Position numbers and translations under genes: made by a program. A DNA stretch of 64,000 nucleotides from Acidobacteriota bacterium (GTDB lineage Bacteria; Acidobacteriota; Blastocatellia; Pyrinomonadales; Pyrinomonadaceae): positions 538,635 through 602,634 of the forward strand of contig JAHBSI010000002.1 of the NCBI GenBank assembly GCA_019639195.1, read 5' to 3'. Below are positions 28,580 through 37,601 of this stretch, in pieces. Below the pieces are notes generated by a model. The model ran no database searches and was not told the DNA's origin. It saw only the letters and a list, made by a program, of their open reading frames with translations. How positions within the stretch are numbered: position 1 is the first letter of the stretch; each line of letters starts with the position of its first letter.

Positions 28580-29056
28580 TTAGTTGGCCAGATCGTCGAT
28601 CTGCAGACCGATGGGCGAAGCCCCGGCCTGTTTCACGGCATCGATCACAAGGACCACATCGCCGTATCTGACGCTCTTTGGCGCTTTGATGAACAGGGTC
28701 CGCTCGACCTGGTTCGTGTTCTCATTAAGGACGCCCGCATCAGCACGCTGCTTGAATACCTCTTTGAGCTTATCGATAAGCTTTTGGGTATCAGTAACGT
28801 CGCCGTAAGGCTCGTTATTCAGCGTCACGCCCTTAGTGTCCTTATTGATAGCGACGACAAGCGTAAGCGGATTCGCCTGCACCTGCACATTCGGCTGATC
28901 CTTCGGCTCCGCCGGAACCTTTGCCTCGAAGCGGCTTGGCTTGAGCGGCGTGATGACCATGAAGATCACGAGCAGCACAAGCAGCACGTCGATCAACGGG
29001 GTCACGTTAATATTTGGCTTGGCGCCGCCGTCGCCGCCGCCGGTTGACATTCCCAT
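28580..29056 (-). CDS. exbD: ExbD/TolR-family protein, second copy
   Basis: A 158-residue single-span inner-membrane protein. After a Gly-rich start it has the family signature INVTPLIDVLLVLLVIFMVI, including the membrane Asp that carries protons, and a periplasmic domain of about 110 residues. Unlike its neighbour it has an inserted charged stretch (KDTKGVTLNNEPYGDV, then LKEVFKQRADAGVLNENTNQ). AGGAGTTTAT precedes the ATG. It forms a motor with ExbB to energise TonB or Tol. Two different ExbD genes in tandem suggest a heteromeric stator. Confidence 0.92.
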   Translation of the reverse strand: MGMSTGGGDGGAKPNINVTPLIDVLLVLLVIFMVITPLKPSRFEAKVPAEPKDQPNVQVQANPLTLVVAINKDTKGVTLNNEPYGDVTDTQKLIDKLKEVFKQRADAGVLNENTNQVERTLFIKAPKSVRYGDVVLVIDAVKQAGASPIGLQIDDLAN

Positions 29057-29134
29057 ATAAACTCCTCAGTACACGGAAACGGTGGACCAGGACGGGCATA
29101 TTTCAGCCGCCCTCACCGTCCCGAGCTTTTTGCG

Positions 29135-29587
29135 TTAGCCGCCCTGCTGAGCAGGAGCCGCTCCCTTCTTCTTATCAGCAACAAGTCCCACCTTATCGAT
29201 GTCCTGTCGTCTGATGGTGTCGATCGCCTGGACGACCGTCCCATAATCTACATCGATACCGCTCTTGATATACACGATACGCTGAGCGGGGGCCTTCCCT
29301 TCCATTCGCTTCTTGATGATGTCACCAAGCTGATCGAGCGGATAGGAATCCTTGCCGATATAGAAGTTATTTGGGTTCGGGATCGCAATTACAACTGACG
29401 ACTCCTTAGCGATATCCGGGTCTTCATCCGGGCTTATCATGTCGTGTGGCAGGTTTACTGTCACACCCGACTGAAGCAGCGGCGTCACGATCATAAAGAT
29501 GATCAGGAGCACCAGCATGATATCGACCATCGGAGTTACGTTAATTTCCGAATTGTATTCGTCGGCTCCGCCGACCTGCATACCCAT
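29135..29587 (-). CDS. exbD: ExbD/TolR-family protein, first copy
   Basis: A 150-residue ExbD paralogue with INVTPMVDIMLVLLIIFMIV in the single membrane segment (conserved Asp) and a periplasmic domain (VTVNLPHDM, then IYIKSGIDVDYGTVVQAIDTI). It ends in a Lys/Ala/Gln tail. GGAG lies 9 bp before the start. It follows exbB by 56 bp and precedes the second exbD by 78 bp, all in the TonB operon. Confidence 0.92.
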   Translation of the reverse strand: MGMQVGGADEYNSEINVTPMVDIMLVLLIIFMIVTPLLQSGVTVNLPHDMISPDEDPDIAKESSVVIAIPNPNNFYIGKDSYPLDQLGDIIKKRMEGKAPAQRIVYIKSGIDVDYGTVVQAIDTIRRQDIDKVGLVADKKKGAAPAQQGG

Positions 29588-29643
29588 AATTAACTTTCTC
29601 CTAGCATCCGGGCCGTTCTAACAAGGCCCAAACTCAAGACTGC

Positions 29644-30354
29644 TTAGCTCTTCAGATTCTTGCCGCGCTGACGGATGAAGTAGTCAACGAGTTCAGAAGC
29701 CGAGTTCTCCATTTCGACACCAAAGCTTGTAACTTTGTTCGTGAAATAGTTGAAAAGCCACACAGCGGGAACCGCCACGAGGATGCCGCCGGCCGTCGTA
29801 ACAAGGGCCTCAGCAATTGCACCGCCGACCGCGCCGATACCGGCCGTTTCATTGGTTCTCAAGGCCTGGAACGCACCGATGATACCGACAACCGTACCAA
29901 AGAGTCCTACGAACGGAGCGGTCGAACCGACCGTTGCAAGTCCGGCGAGGCCGCGTTTGAGTTCAGCCGTCTTAACGGCGATCGCACGCTCAAGAGCACG
30001 CTTGGAAGATTCCATCTCAAGCTCGGTGATCTCGGAGTTGCTCTGGTGAGCGGAAAACTCCTTGAGGCCCGAGGAGACGACCATTGCAAGGTGCGAATCT
30101 TTGTGGCGGTCGCTGATGTTGATCGCCTCATCAATGTTGCTTGTCTTGAGGGCCTGCGCGACCTTCGGCGCGTATTGACGCGACTGGGCCTTAGCCTTGT
30201 TATAGGTAAGCAATCGCTCAATACCGACAGCGATCATATAGACCGACTGAATAAGCAGAACGATAACCACGCCCCAGCCGGGGATCGTCAAACTGTGCAC
30301 GATATCGTAGAGGCCGAATGAAATGCCTCCCTCGAACATCATAAAAAGTGTCAT
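29644..30354 (-). CDS. exbB: ExbB/TolQ-family proton channel protein
   Basis: A 236-residue inner-membrane protein of the MotA/TolQ/ExbB family, with three membrane spans: one near residue 25-45 (GVVIVLLIQSVYMIAVGI) and two in the C-terminal half (LATVGSTAPFVGLFGTVVGI; ALVTTAGGILVAVPAVWLF). The large cytosolic loop contains ALERAIAVKTAELKRGL. It forms the pentameric core of the proton-driven motor. GGAGGAAAAA precedes the ATG. It lies between tonB and two exbD genes, the classical order. Confidence 0.93.
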   Translation of the reverse strand: MTLFMMFEGGISFGLYDIVHSLTIPGWGVVIVLLIQSVYMIAVGIERLLTYNKAKAQSRQYAPKVAQALKTSNIDEAINISDRHKDSHLAMVVSSGLKEFSAHQSNSEITELEMESSKRALERAIAVKTAELKRGLAGLATVGSTAPFVGLFGTVVGIIGAFQALRTNETAGIGAVGGAIAEALVTTAGGILVAVPAVWLFNYFTNKVTSFGVEMENSASELVDYFIRQRGKNLKS

Positions 30355-30475
30355 TGTTTTTCCTCCAAAAAGAAATCGAAGATATTTTTACTTGTGTTTT
30401 GCAGAAATTTGCGGGAGCCGCGCCTAATAGCGTCAGGAGCGGCATCCCGCGAACGTATCGCCAACGAACCGTGAT

Positions 30476-31288
30476 TTACGGGTTGAACGTGTACCGGATC
30501 ACACCGGAAACCTTTACGGGCTGTCCCGAAAGCAGCGTCGGGCTGAACTTCGAGCGTCGAGCGGCTTCGACAGCTGCCTGAACAAGCAGCGGATTACCGC
30601 CTGCAGGCGTCGCCGACACGACATTTCCACTCTCATCGATCAGCACCTGTACCGTCACCGTACCCGCAGCGTGCATCGCACGAGCTGTTGCAGGGTAACG
30701 CGGCTGGACCAGATTGACCGCCTTTCCGTTCAGAACACCGCCGGAAACCGTCTTCGGCACGGGCTTCGGTGTTGGCTTCGCCGGTGGTGCGCCAAGATCA
30801 TCGTCACCATTCGGATCTCCGCCGGCCGTCTTTCCCTCGCCGAACGTATTTGTCGTTCCAGAGACAGCACCCTGGCCGCGTTGGACGCTCGCCGCAAGGT
30901 TCGTTACATCCTGATTGCCCTGCATCGTCTTTACGTTCTCACGCATCGCGACAAAATTCTTCTTTGTCGTTTCGATCGGCGGGGCCTTCTCGGGCGGCGT
31001 CGAGTTGATGTTCGCGATCAACTCCTTACGTATATCGACATCCGGCGCCTTCTTTTGTTCCGGCTGCTTCTCCTCCTTTGGCGGAGGCGGTTCATCGGGC
31101 GGCGGCGGAGCGACCAGAGCCGTAAGCTCCAGATCTCCGGTGCCCATTCCATAATCCTTGCCAAACAGGCTAACGGTCGTGCCCGTTACCAACCCTGCCA
31201 GCACCAGGACAAAGAACACCAGGAAAAGTGCTCCCTTGCGCCGGTTCTCGGGCGAGTTGTTTTTAGACTCAACTAATTGATCAAGCAT
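30476..31288 (-). CDS. tonB: TonB-family energy transducer
   Basis: A 270-residue protein with a short cytosolic start, one membrane span (LFLVFFVLVLAGLVTGTTV) and a Pro/Lys-rich periplasmic spacer (APPPPDEPPPPKEEKQPEQ). A C-terminal TonB domain follows, with LVQPRYPATARAMHAAGTVTV, VLIDESGNVVSATPAGGNP and ARRSKFSPTLL. The short YPATAR...AAG form is typical of Acidobacteria and Bacteroidetes-like TonBs. It transfers ExbBD energy to outer-membrane receptors; none of those is in the window. GGAGG lies 7 bp before the ATG. It is the first gene of the operon tonB-exbB-exbD-exbD-TPR lipoprotein. Confidence 0.92.
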   Translation of the reverse strand: MLDQLVESKNNSPENRRKGALFLVFFVLVLAGLVTGTTVSLFGKDYGMGTGDLELTALVAPPPPDEPPPPKEEKQPEQKKAPDVDIRKELIANINSTPPEKAPPIETTKKNFVAMRENVKTMQGNQDVTNLAASVQRGQGAVSGTTNTFGEGKTAGGDPNGDDDLGAPPAKPTPKPVPKTVSGGVLNGKAVNLVQPRYPATARAMHAAGTVTVQVLIDESGNVVSATPAGGNPLLVQAAVEAARRSKFSPTLLSGQPVKVSGVIRYTFNP

Positions 31289-31692
31289 GGTAATCCTCCA
31301 TTCTGCCTCTTGGTGCCAAACTCGAGGTCAACGGTCACGAAACGTTTTCAAACTTTAGATGAAGCAGAATCCGTCCTCGTTGCAACGCGTAAAAAATGAT
31401 CCGCGAAGACCTACGAGGCAAATTCTAATTGTTTAGACCGATTGGCTTCGAATATTTGGCGAGGCTGCAAGAGCGTCGAGCCGGCCGCCTGATTTCGCAA
31501 TACACTAAAGCCGACACCTATCGCATTCACTGCGAATTTGGATTCGAGCTAAACAAACTTTCTAATTGACCAGCAACGAAGCAAAGTCTAAAAGTTTAGA
31601 GCTCCAAAGTCAAGATGAACTTTAGCGGTTTTGAAGAAAAAGTCTGCTCCGATCTCGAAAATTCTCTTTCGAACCTGCAATCCCTTCCCGAA
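31289..31692. other. Intergenic region upstream of tonB, downstream of secF
   Basis: I see no gene in these 404 bp. It contains a small palindrome TCTAAA-AG-TTTAGA near 31589-31602 and must hold the tonB operon promoter, but no clear -35/-10 pair stands out. The composition is more AT-rich than the flanking genes. Confidence 0.4.
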
Positions 31693-32784
31693 CTATCTGG
31701 TAACCGGCCTTCGCGTCACCGATCTCCTCGAGGAAGATGCCAGCTTCTCGCCTTTTGCCGCCGGAGCAAGCACGTCCTTGATCTTTGAATCACCGAGCTT
31801 GGACTGCCACCAAATTGCGATCGGGCTCGCGATGGCGATCGTTGAATAAGTGCCCAACGTCAGGCCGACAAGCAATGCCAGCGAGAAGCTTCTCAAGACC
31901 TCGCCGCCAAAGACCACAAGCGCGAGCACCGATAGGATGACCAGGCCCGCCGTAATGACCGTTCTAGACAGCGTCTGGTTGATCGAATCGTTAGTGATCT
32001 CAAAGAGCGAATCGTGACGCCGCATCGGCACGTTCTCGCGAACGCGGTCAAAGATAACGATGGAGTCGTTCACAGAGAAACCTACGATGGTCAATATAGC
32101 CGCAATGACCGTAAGGTTCACTTCCCATTGAAATATCGAGAAGAACGAGAGCACCATAATAACGTCGTGAAACACGGCGATAACGGCACCGGCTGCGTAC
32201 GTCCAGTCGTATCGGAACGCAATGAAGACAAGGATGCCCACAAGGCCGAGAAGCGTAGCGATGACGGCCTGATTGCGCAGCTGCGAACCGGCGATCGCAC
32301 CGACCGAATCGGTCCCGATGATCTTATAGGCCGCGTTCGGTGCCGAATCAAGCGTAGCGTCGCCCTCGGCTGCCTGTCCGAACGTGTCAAGGGCCTTTTT
32401 CACCTCCGCACGGCCTGCCTGCACCTGGAGCGTATGATCCTGGTCTGTGGCACCTTCCGGGTTCGTTTCCGCTTCGAGAAGCGGGATCTTGATCAGCACC
32501 TCATCGGGCCTGTTCGTTGACGTCTGAATGACGGGATCACCAACGCCCGACTTATTCAAAGCGTCGCGGATCTCGTCGTCGGTCGGACGATTTCGAAACT
32601 TAGCTGTAACGATCGTGCCTCCCTTGAAATCGACTCCCATATTGAAGGAATCGGTCCCGCCGGGCGCGAGTTCACGGCCAACCGCAGAAGCGAGTCCTGC
32701 TAGCATGATCGCAATAGAAATGCCAATAAATATCCGCCGGCGTCGAAGCCAGTCGAAATGGAAGTTGTCAAAAGGATTTAACAT
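31693..32784 (-). CDS. secF: Protein translocase subunit SecF
   Basis: A 363-residue six-span membrane protein of the RND family that, with SecD, uses the proton gradient to help protein export through SecYEG. The N-terminal span is followed by the periplasmic P1-like domain (SFNMGVDFKGGTIVTAKF). The C-terminal five spans include AVIAVFHDVIMVLSFFSIFQ and TIVGFSVNDSIVIFDRVREN, both SecF hallmarks. An acidic/Arg tail ends the protein. It begins 63 bp after secD. Confidence 0.96.
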   Translation of the reverse strand: MLNPFDNFHFDWLRRRRIFIGISIAIMLAGLASAVGRELAPGGTDSFNMGVDFKGGTIVTAKFRNRPTDDEIRDALNKSGVGDPVIQTSTNRPDEVLIKIPLLEAETNPEGATDQDHTLQVQAGRAEVKKALDTFGQAAEGDATLDSAPNAAYKIIGTDSVGAIAGSQLRNQAVIATLLGLVGILVFIAFRYDWTYAAGAVIAVFHDVIMVLSFFSIFQWEVNLTVIAAILTIVGFSVNDSIVIFDRVRENVPMRRHDSLFEITNDSINQTLSRTVITAGLVILSVLALVVFGGEVLRSFSLALLVGLTLGTYSTIAIASPIAIWWQSKLGDSKIKDVLAPAAKGEKLASSSRRSVTRRPVTR

Positions 32785-32847
32785 CTTGAATCACTAACAC
32801 ATTTGAGCCGAAACGAACTTAAAAAGCGTCCCGGCCCGCAGAAAAAC

Positions 32848-34545
32848 TTAAATACTCATCTTGGTCATCTTCGGCCGCAGGCTCAGTTCCCAATTAAAGA
32901 TCGTCCTCGAAACAAAGACGGCCGTAAACAGGTTGATAAGCAGGCCTAGAATGAGCGTGACGGCGAATCCGCGGATCGGCCCCGCGCCACCGGCCATATA
33001 AAGGATGACCGACGAAATGATCGTCGTGATGTGCGTATCGATGATCGTGACGAAAGCTCGGTCGAATCCGAGATCGATCGATGTCGGAATATCGAACCCG
33101 GCCTTCAATTCCTCACGAATGCGTTCGAAGATAAGCACGTTCGAGTCGACGGCCATACCGATACCAAGAATAAGGCCCGCGATGCCCGGCAGCGTCAGCG
33201 TCGAGCGTATGAGCACAAGAGCCGCTATCGTCAGCAGCATATTCAACACAAGTGCAACGACCGCATTCACGCCCGAACCGCGATAGTAAAAGAGCATGAA
33301 GAGGATCACGAGTGCGAGGCCGCCAAGCGATGCCTCAACGCCCGACCGGATCGAATCCGCGCCGAGGCTCGGGCCGACCGTTCGCTCTTCCTGATACACG
33401 ATCTTTGCCGGCAATGCACCGGATTTCAGCGTCAATGCGAGATCCTCGGCGGTCTGTTTCGTGAACTTGCCGGAAATTTCGCCGCTGTCAAAGATCTGCG
33501 ACTTGATGAACGCTGCGGATTTGACCTCGTCATTAAGGACGACGGCCATATAATTGTTGATATTCTTGCCGGTCCAGTCGCCAAACTTCTGTGCTCCGGA
33601 AGGCTTGAACTGGAACGTGATCTGATAGTCGCCCTGAGCGCCGGTGCGCGAAACCGCCTCTGCATTTCGCAGCTCGCTGCCGTCAACAACCGCCGGATAT
33701 TCGACGACAACATAGCTCGTTGGCTTCTTCTGATCCGGGGCCTGTCCGGCCGCTGTCGGCTCATCCCGTTCGGCATAAGGCAAGATCTTGCGGTTTGCGG
33801 GAACGGTTCCGCCGAGCGATGCCTTGGCGGCATCGATGGTCGGATAGGTCGTCACAGGTGCGGGATTCGCCGCACTAACGATCTTCATCAACGCGAGGTT
33901 CGACTCGGCACCGATCAGTGACTTCACGCGTTCGGGATCATCAACGCCCGGCATCTGCAGAAGTATCTGGCCAGATGTCGGCGAACCTTGATTCTGGATC
34001 GTCGGTTCCTTTACGCCGTAAGTATTGATACGGCTTTCAATGATCTTTTTGGCCTGTGTGACGGCATCGACCTTCATTACGTTCTGAGCCGCAGCCCCGA
34101 GCGTCCACGAAATGGTCGAGCCCGAGCGCGACTCGTTCCAATTCTGGAGATCGACCTTCTTCTTCACGGCCTCGGCGACCTGGTCGAGGTTCGTGCCGTC
34201 GGCAAGCGTCGCATTGAACGAATAATTACCGTTCTCGGCAACCGTAGCGCTGTTTGCGACCTGAAACTTAGGGTCCGTGCTGTCGCTGATCGCCGAAAGT
34301 GCCGCCTGAGCGTTATTCTCAGTCACGGTCTTAAGGTAATCATCGAGCTTGACCCGCATCACGAGGTGCGAACCGCCCTTAAGGTCGAGGCCGAGATTGA
34401 TATTCGCGGCAAGATTCGCCTTAATGCCTTCCCAGGTAAAATCAGCCGACGTCGGCATGCGACGTGGGCCAAAGACCAAATAAATCCCGATCAGTGTGAT
34501 GGCGAGGATAACGCCGGTCCTGATCCACAAACCCGTTCTTTTCAT
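32848..34545 (-). CDS. secD: Protein translocase subunit SecD
   Basis: A 565-residue partner of SecF. Order: N-terminal span (TGVILAITLIGIYLVFG), first periplasmic P1 segments (NLGLDLKGGSHLVMRVKLDD; VIESRINTYGVKEPTIQNQG), head region (YQITFQFKPSGAQKFGDWTG) and a C-terminal membrane half (GLILGIGMAVDSNVLIFERI; ILYMAGGAGPIRGFAVTLI). A Pro/Ala-containing insertion of about 40 residues interrupts P1 (around KILPYAERDEPTAAGQAPDQ). It belongs to tgt-yajC-secD-secF, the widespread order. Confidence 0.96.
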   Translation of the reverse strand: MKRTGLWIRTGVILAITLIGIYLVFGPRRMPTSADFTWEGIKANLAANINLGLDLKGGSHLVMRVKLDDYLKTVTENNAQAALSAISDSTDPKFQVANSATVAENGNYSFNATLADGTNLDQVAEAVKKKVDLQNWNESRSGSTISWTLGAAAQNVMKVDAVTQAKKIIESRINTYGVKEPTIQNQGSPTSGQILLQMPGVDDPERVKSLIGAESNLALMKIVSAANPAPVTTYPTIDAAKASLGGTVPANRKILPYAERDEPTAAGQAPDQKKPTSYVVVEYPAVVDGSELRNAEAVSRTGAQGDYQITFQFKPSGAQKFGDWTGKNINNYMAVVLNDEVKSAAFIKSQIFDSGEISGKFTKQTAEDLALTLKSGALPAKIVYQEERTVGPSLGADSIRSGVEASLGGLALVILFMLFYYRGSGVNAVVALVLNMLLTIAALVLIRSTLTLPGIAGLILGIGMAVDSNVLIFERIREELKAGFDIPTSIDLGFDRAFVTIIDTHITTIISSVILYMAGGAGPIRGFAVTLILGLLINLFTAVFVSRTIFNWELSLRPKMTKMSI

Positions 34546-34581
34546 TGGTTAAAAATACGTGCGGCCACAATCAGGCTCGCT

Positions 34582-34887
34582 TTAGCTCTCGGCCTTTTTA
34601 CCGACAACGGCAGCCTTGCCGATCTCGAGCAGCGTCTTTTCGGCACTCATAATGATGAAGCTCGTCTCTCGAACTTCCTTCACACGGCCGATGATGCCGC
34701 CGTTGGTCACGACCTCATCATTTATCTTTAAAGATGCGACCATCTCCGCCAACTGTTGCTTCTGGCGCTTCTGCGGCAGGATCACAAGGAAGTAAAAAAT
34801 GCCGCCCATCAGCAGCAACGGCAGCAAGAGCCCGAATATCGAGCCGGCACCGCCAGCGTCTTGAAAGAAGAAAAGCAAGCTGTTCAT
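34582..34887 (-). CDS. yajC: Preprotein translocase subunit YajC
   Basis: A 101-residue protein with one N-terminal membrane span (FGLLLPLLLMGGIFYFLVIL) followed by PQKRQKQQLAEMVASLKIND and a small beta domain (VTNGGIIGRVKEV). It is a non-essential partner of SecDF and the standard gene between tgt and secD. Confidence 0.95.
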   Translation of the reverse strand: MNSLLFFFQDAGGAGSIFGLLLPLLLMGGIFYFLVILPQKRQKQQLAEMVASLKINDEVVTNGGIIGRVKEVRETSFIIMSAEKTLLEIGKAAVVGKKAES

Positions 34888-34951
34888 CGTTAAAAAAATG
34901 ATGTGTCCCCTAAAGACAAAAGGTAAATAATATACAAGTCAAACTCGTTAA

Positions 34952-36145
34952 TCAAACGCTCAAGGCCGTCTCAGACGCCATTTTTTCAAGCGTTTCGCGG
35001 CGAAATTCCTCGAACCTTCCGCCGATGATCGCGCGTCTCGCCCGCCTCATAAGTTCGAGGAAGAACGCGACGTTGTGGTGCGAGATCAGCGTCGCGGCAG
35101 TCATCTCGCCCGCCTGCTGAAGATGCCGCAGATAGCCGAGCGGATAACGCGTGCAGACGGAGCAGCCGCATTCGGGATCGAGCGGAGCGTCATCCAGCCG
35201 GAATTTCGCGTTCCGAATGTTCACTTTCCCACGCGAAGTAAACGCACTTCCCGTCCGGCCGTTACGCGTCGGGATCACGCAATCGAACATATCAACGCCA
35301 TGCCCGACGGCCTCCAGCATATCTTCGGGCGTCCCGACGCCCATCAAATATCGCGGCGAACCCTGCGGCATCTTCGGCGCGAGATTCTCGAGCACGCGAT
35401 ACATCACGCTCTTCTCTTCACCGACGCTCAGGCCGCCGATCGCGTACCCGTCAAAACCGATATCTACCGTCTTTTCAAGGCTTTCCAACCTTAGGTCGTC
35501 AAATCCGGCTCCCTGCACGATGCCGAACAACGCCTGTCGTCCACTCAAACCTTCCGCATCCGCGATAAAGCCGAGAGCTTCCCCCTTTTCCTGAAGCTCA
35601 TTGAATCTCGCCTTCGAACGTTCGGCCCAGCGGATCGTGAGGTCGAGGCTTTTCTTTGTGGTCGCGTGGTCGGCGTCACCCGGCGGACACTCGTCAAACG
35701 CCATCACGATCTCGCTGCCGAGTGCCGCTTGAGCCTCCATCGAAACTTCCGGCGAAAGGAAATACTTGCTCCCGTCGAGATGCGAGCGAAACTCCACGCC
35801 TGCTTCCGTCAGCTTTCTCAGTTCCGTAAGCGAAAAGACCTGAAAGCCGCCGGAATCCGTCAAGAAAGACCGCATCCAGCTCGTGAATTTATGCAATCCG
35901 CCAAAATGCCGCATCGCTTCGACGCCGGGCCTCAAGAAAAGATGATATGTATTCCCGAGAATGATGCGGGCGTCGAGCTCATCTTCGAGCGATTCGAACC
36001 GAATGCCCTTGACCGTTCCTTGCGTCCCAACTGGCATGAACACCGGCGTTTCGATCACGGAACGCCGAGTTCGGAGCACGCCTGCACGAGCCTCGCCATC
36101 CGAAGCCTCAACCTTCCACTCGATCGCTTTTCCACTGTTATTTGA
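34952..36145 (-). CDS. tgt: tRNA-guanine transglycosylase (queuine tRNA-ribosyltransferase)
   Basis: Tgt swaps guanine 34 for preQ1 in tRNAs for Asp, Asn, His and Tyr, the base-exchange step of queuosine synthesis. ATG 36145 (MSNNSGKAIEWKVEASDG) gives 397 aa; a 14-residue upstream extension is unlikely. It has FMPVGTQGTVKG, the nucleophile region LTDSGGFQVFSL, AFDECPPGDADH, and YLMGVGTPEDMLEAV. The C-terminal zinc site uses CGCSVCTRYPLGYLRHL and HHNVAFFLELM. It overlaps the stop of the MauE-thioredoxin gene by 8 bp, so translation is probably coupled. Confidence 0.96.
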   Translation of the reverse strand, partial: SNNSGKAIEWKVEASDGEARAGVLRTRRSVIETPVFMPVGTQGTVKGIRFESLEDELDARIILGNTYHLFLRPGVEAMRHFGGLHKFTSWMRSFLTDSGGFQVFSLTELRKLTEAGVEFRSHLDGSKYFLSPEVSMEAQAALGSEIVMAFDECPPGDADHATTKKSLDLTIRWAERSKARFNELQEKGEALGFIADAEGLSGRQALFGIVQGAGFDDLRLESLEKTVDIGFDGYAIGGLSVGEEKSVMYRVLENLAPKMPQGSPRYLMGVGTPEDMLEAVGHGVDMFDCVIPTRNGRTGSAFTSRGKVNIRNAKFRLDDAPLDPECGCSVCTRYPLGYLRHLQQAGEMTAATLISHHNVAFFLELMRRARRAIIGGRFEEFRRETLEKMASETALSV

Positions 36146-37583
36146 CATTATGGCGGCCCAGAAGTGACCAGATGCTTGCAGGCCCAATGGCCGTTTCCGA
36201 CTCGAAGATGCCGTCTTCGTTGACCATCACGGCCGACGGTGTGCCGTACATTCCTAGTTTTGCGGCGGCCTTGTAATCGGGATCGGCAACGACACGGCCC
36301 GGCAGCTTTCCTTCGAGCGACGCATCATCCGTAAAGATGAGCACCTCCGGATCGCCGTTCGAGCGTTTCGCAAGCCAGTCAAAAAGGTCGTCGTGCATTC
36401 CCTCGCAATGCGGGCAATTCTGCCCCCAAAAAAGGAGCATTGTTCGCTTGCCGTCGAGGACGCTGTTGGAAACCTCTGTGCCGTCGCCCGCCTTATGTGC
36501 GAAATCTATGGCCTTTTCACCAATAAAATTTGAATAACCCGCACCGGCGATCGGCAACTGTGCGAACCTCTCCGAAAGATCCGTTCGACGCACACGCTCG
36601 ATGAGGCTCCTTATCGCGGCATCGCCCGCGGCAACATTGCTTACTACCTTGCCGCTCGGGCCTATCACGACGAGCGACGGCGTCCAGCGTGCGAAATACG
36701 CATCTGCGACCTCGCGGCCTTCCTGCAGCAGCACGAGTTCGCCCGCATCGCCAAACTTTGCATCATTCGCCTCGGGGTCGCCGCTGCTCAAAACTATCAA
36801 GTTTAGATCCTGGCGAAATTCCTCTTGCCAGCCGTGAAGCTCCTCGAGCATCGAGGCGCACGGCGTGCACGACAGCCCGACAAAAAAGAGCAATATCGGA
36901 TAACCTTCGTCGATCACCGACTGCAGCGAAACCTGGTCGCCTTGTGTGCTCCGCAGCGTAAATCTCGGTGCCGTTGCGCCGATCGGAAGCGAATCCGTCA
37001 ACGCGCCGGAATCGCGTTCGACCTCGCCGTGCGAGTGTTCACCTTCATCAACGTATCCGGCCTGAGCGTCGAGGATCATTCGCCTGAGCACCACAAAGCA
37101 AAGCAGTATCGCCGCGAAGATCGCGACCTCCAGAATGATCGCAACGTCTATCCGCGTCAGGCTTGAGTACGTCGCGCCTTGTCCCGCAGCACCTCTGAGA
37201 GCGAGAAAGATCGCTCCGGCCAGAAGCACGCCGTTGCGAATAAGCGCCCCCGAGCCCGTCGGCTCAGACATCAGCTGTCCGAAGCAATGGCAATTCTGCC
37301 GGTTTCCTCTTATAAGCTGAAACGCCAGGAATCCCGTGAAGACCGCAAGCAGGATCACGGACGCGACCGCGGCACCCCAGGCGGTATCAAAAAAGATAAA
37401 CCCGATACTTAGGATCAATTCGACCGCGATCAGCCAGATGCTGAACAAAAGTGTCGCCTTTTCAGGAATGCCGTAACCTTTTAGCGAACGCTTGCTTCCC
37501 TCGATATCGGACGCCTTCGCGATCGCGGCGGTCGCAAAGACGCCGGCAAAGATCAATCTTAAAATGAGGATAAAAAGATCCAT
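36138..37583 (-). CDS. Fusion of MauE/DoxX-like membrane domain with two thioredoxin-like domains
   Basis: A 481-residue fusion. Residues 1-170 are polytopic membrane sequence of the MauE/DoxX type (ILILRLIFAGVFATAAIAKA; IRGNRQNCHCFGQLMSEPTG with CxC). A periplasmic TlpA-like domain follows, whose active site is Cys239-x2-Cys242 in FFVGLSCTPCASMLEE. A second thioredoxin-like domain has Cys390-x2-Cys393 in LLFWGQNCPHCEGMHDD and cis-Pro GTPSAVM. It probably handles disulfide exchange outside the membrane, with electrons passed through the membrane part; this is inferred from domain order. It overlaps tgt by 8 bp and follows der by 18 bp. Confidence 0.85.
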   Translation of the reverse strand: MDLFILILRLIFAGVFATAAIAKASDIEGSKRSLKGYGIPEKATLLFSIWLIAVELILSIGFIFFDTAWGAAVASVILLAVFTGFLAFQLIRGNRQNCHCFGQLMSEPTGSGALIRNGVLLAGAIFLALRGAAGQGATYSSLTRIDVAIILEVAIFAAILLCFVVLRRMILDAQAGYVDEGEHSHGEVERDSGALTDSLPIGATAPRFTLRSTQGDQVSLQSVIDEGYPILLFFVGLSCTPCASMLEELHGWQEEFRQDLNLIVLSSGDPEANDAKFGDAGELVLLQEGREVADAYFARWTPSLVVIGPSGKVVSNVAAGDAAIRSLIERVRRTDLSERFAQLPIAGAGYSNFIGEKAIDFAHKAGDGTEVSNSVLDGKRTMLLFWGQNCPHCEGMHDDLFDWLAKRSNGDPEVLIFTDDASLEGKLPGRVVADPDYKAAAKLGMYGTPSAVMVNEDGIFESETAIGPASIWSLLGRHNVK

Positions 37584-37601
37584 CGCTATCTGATAACGCG
37601 T

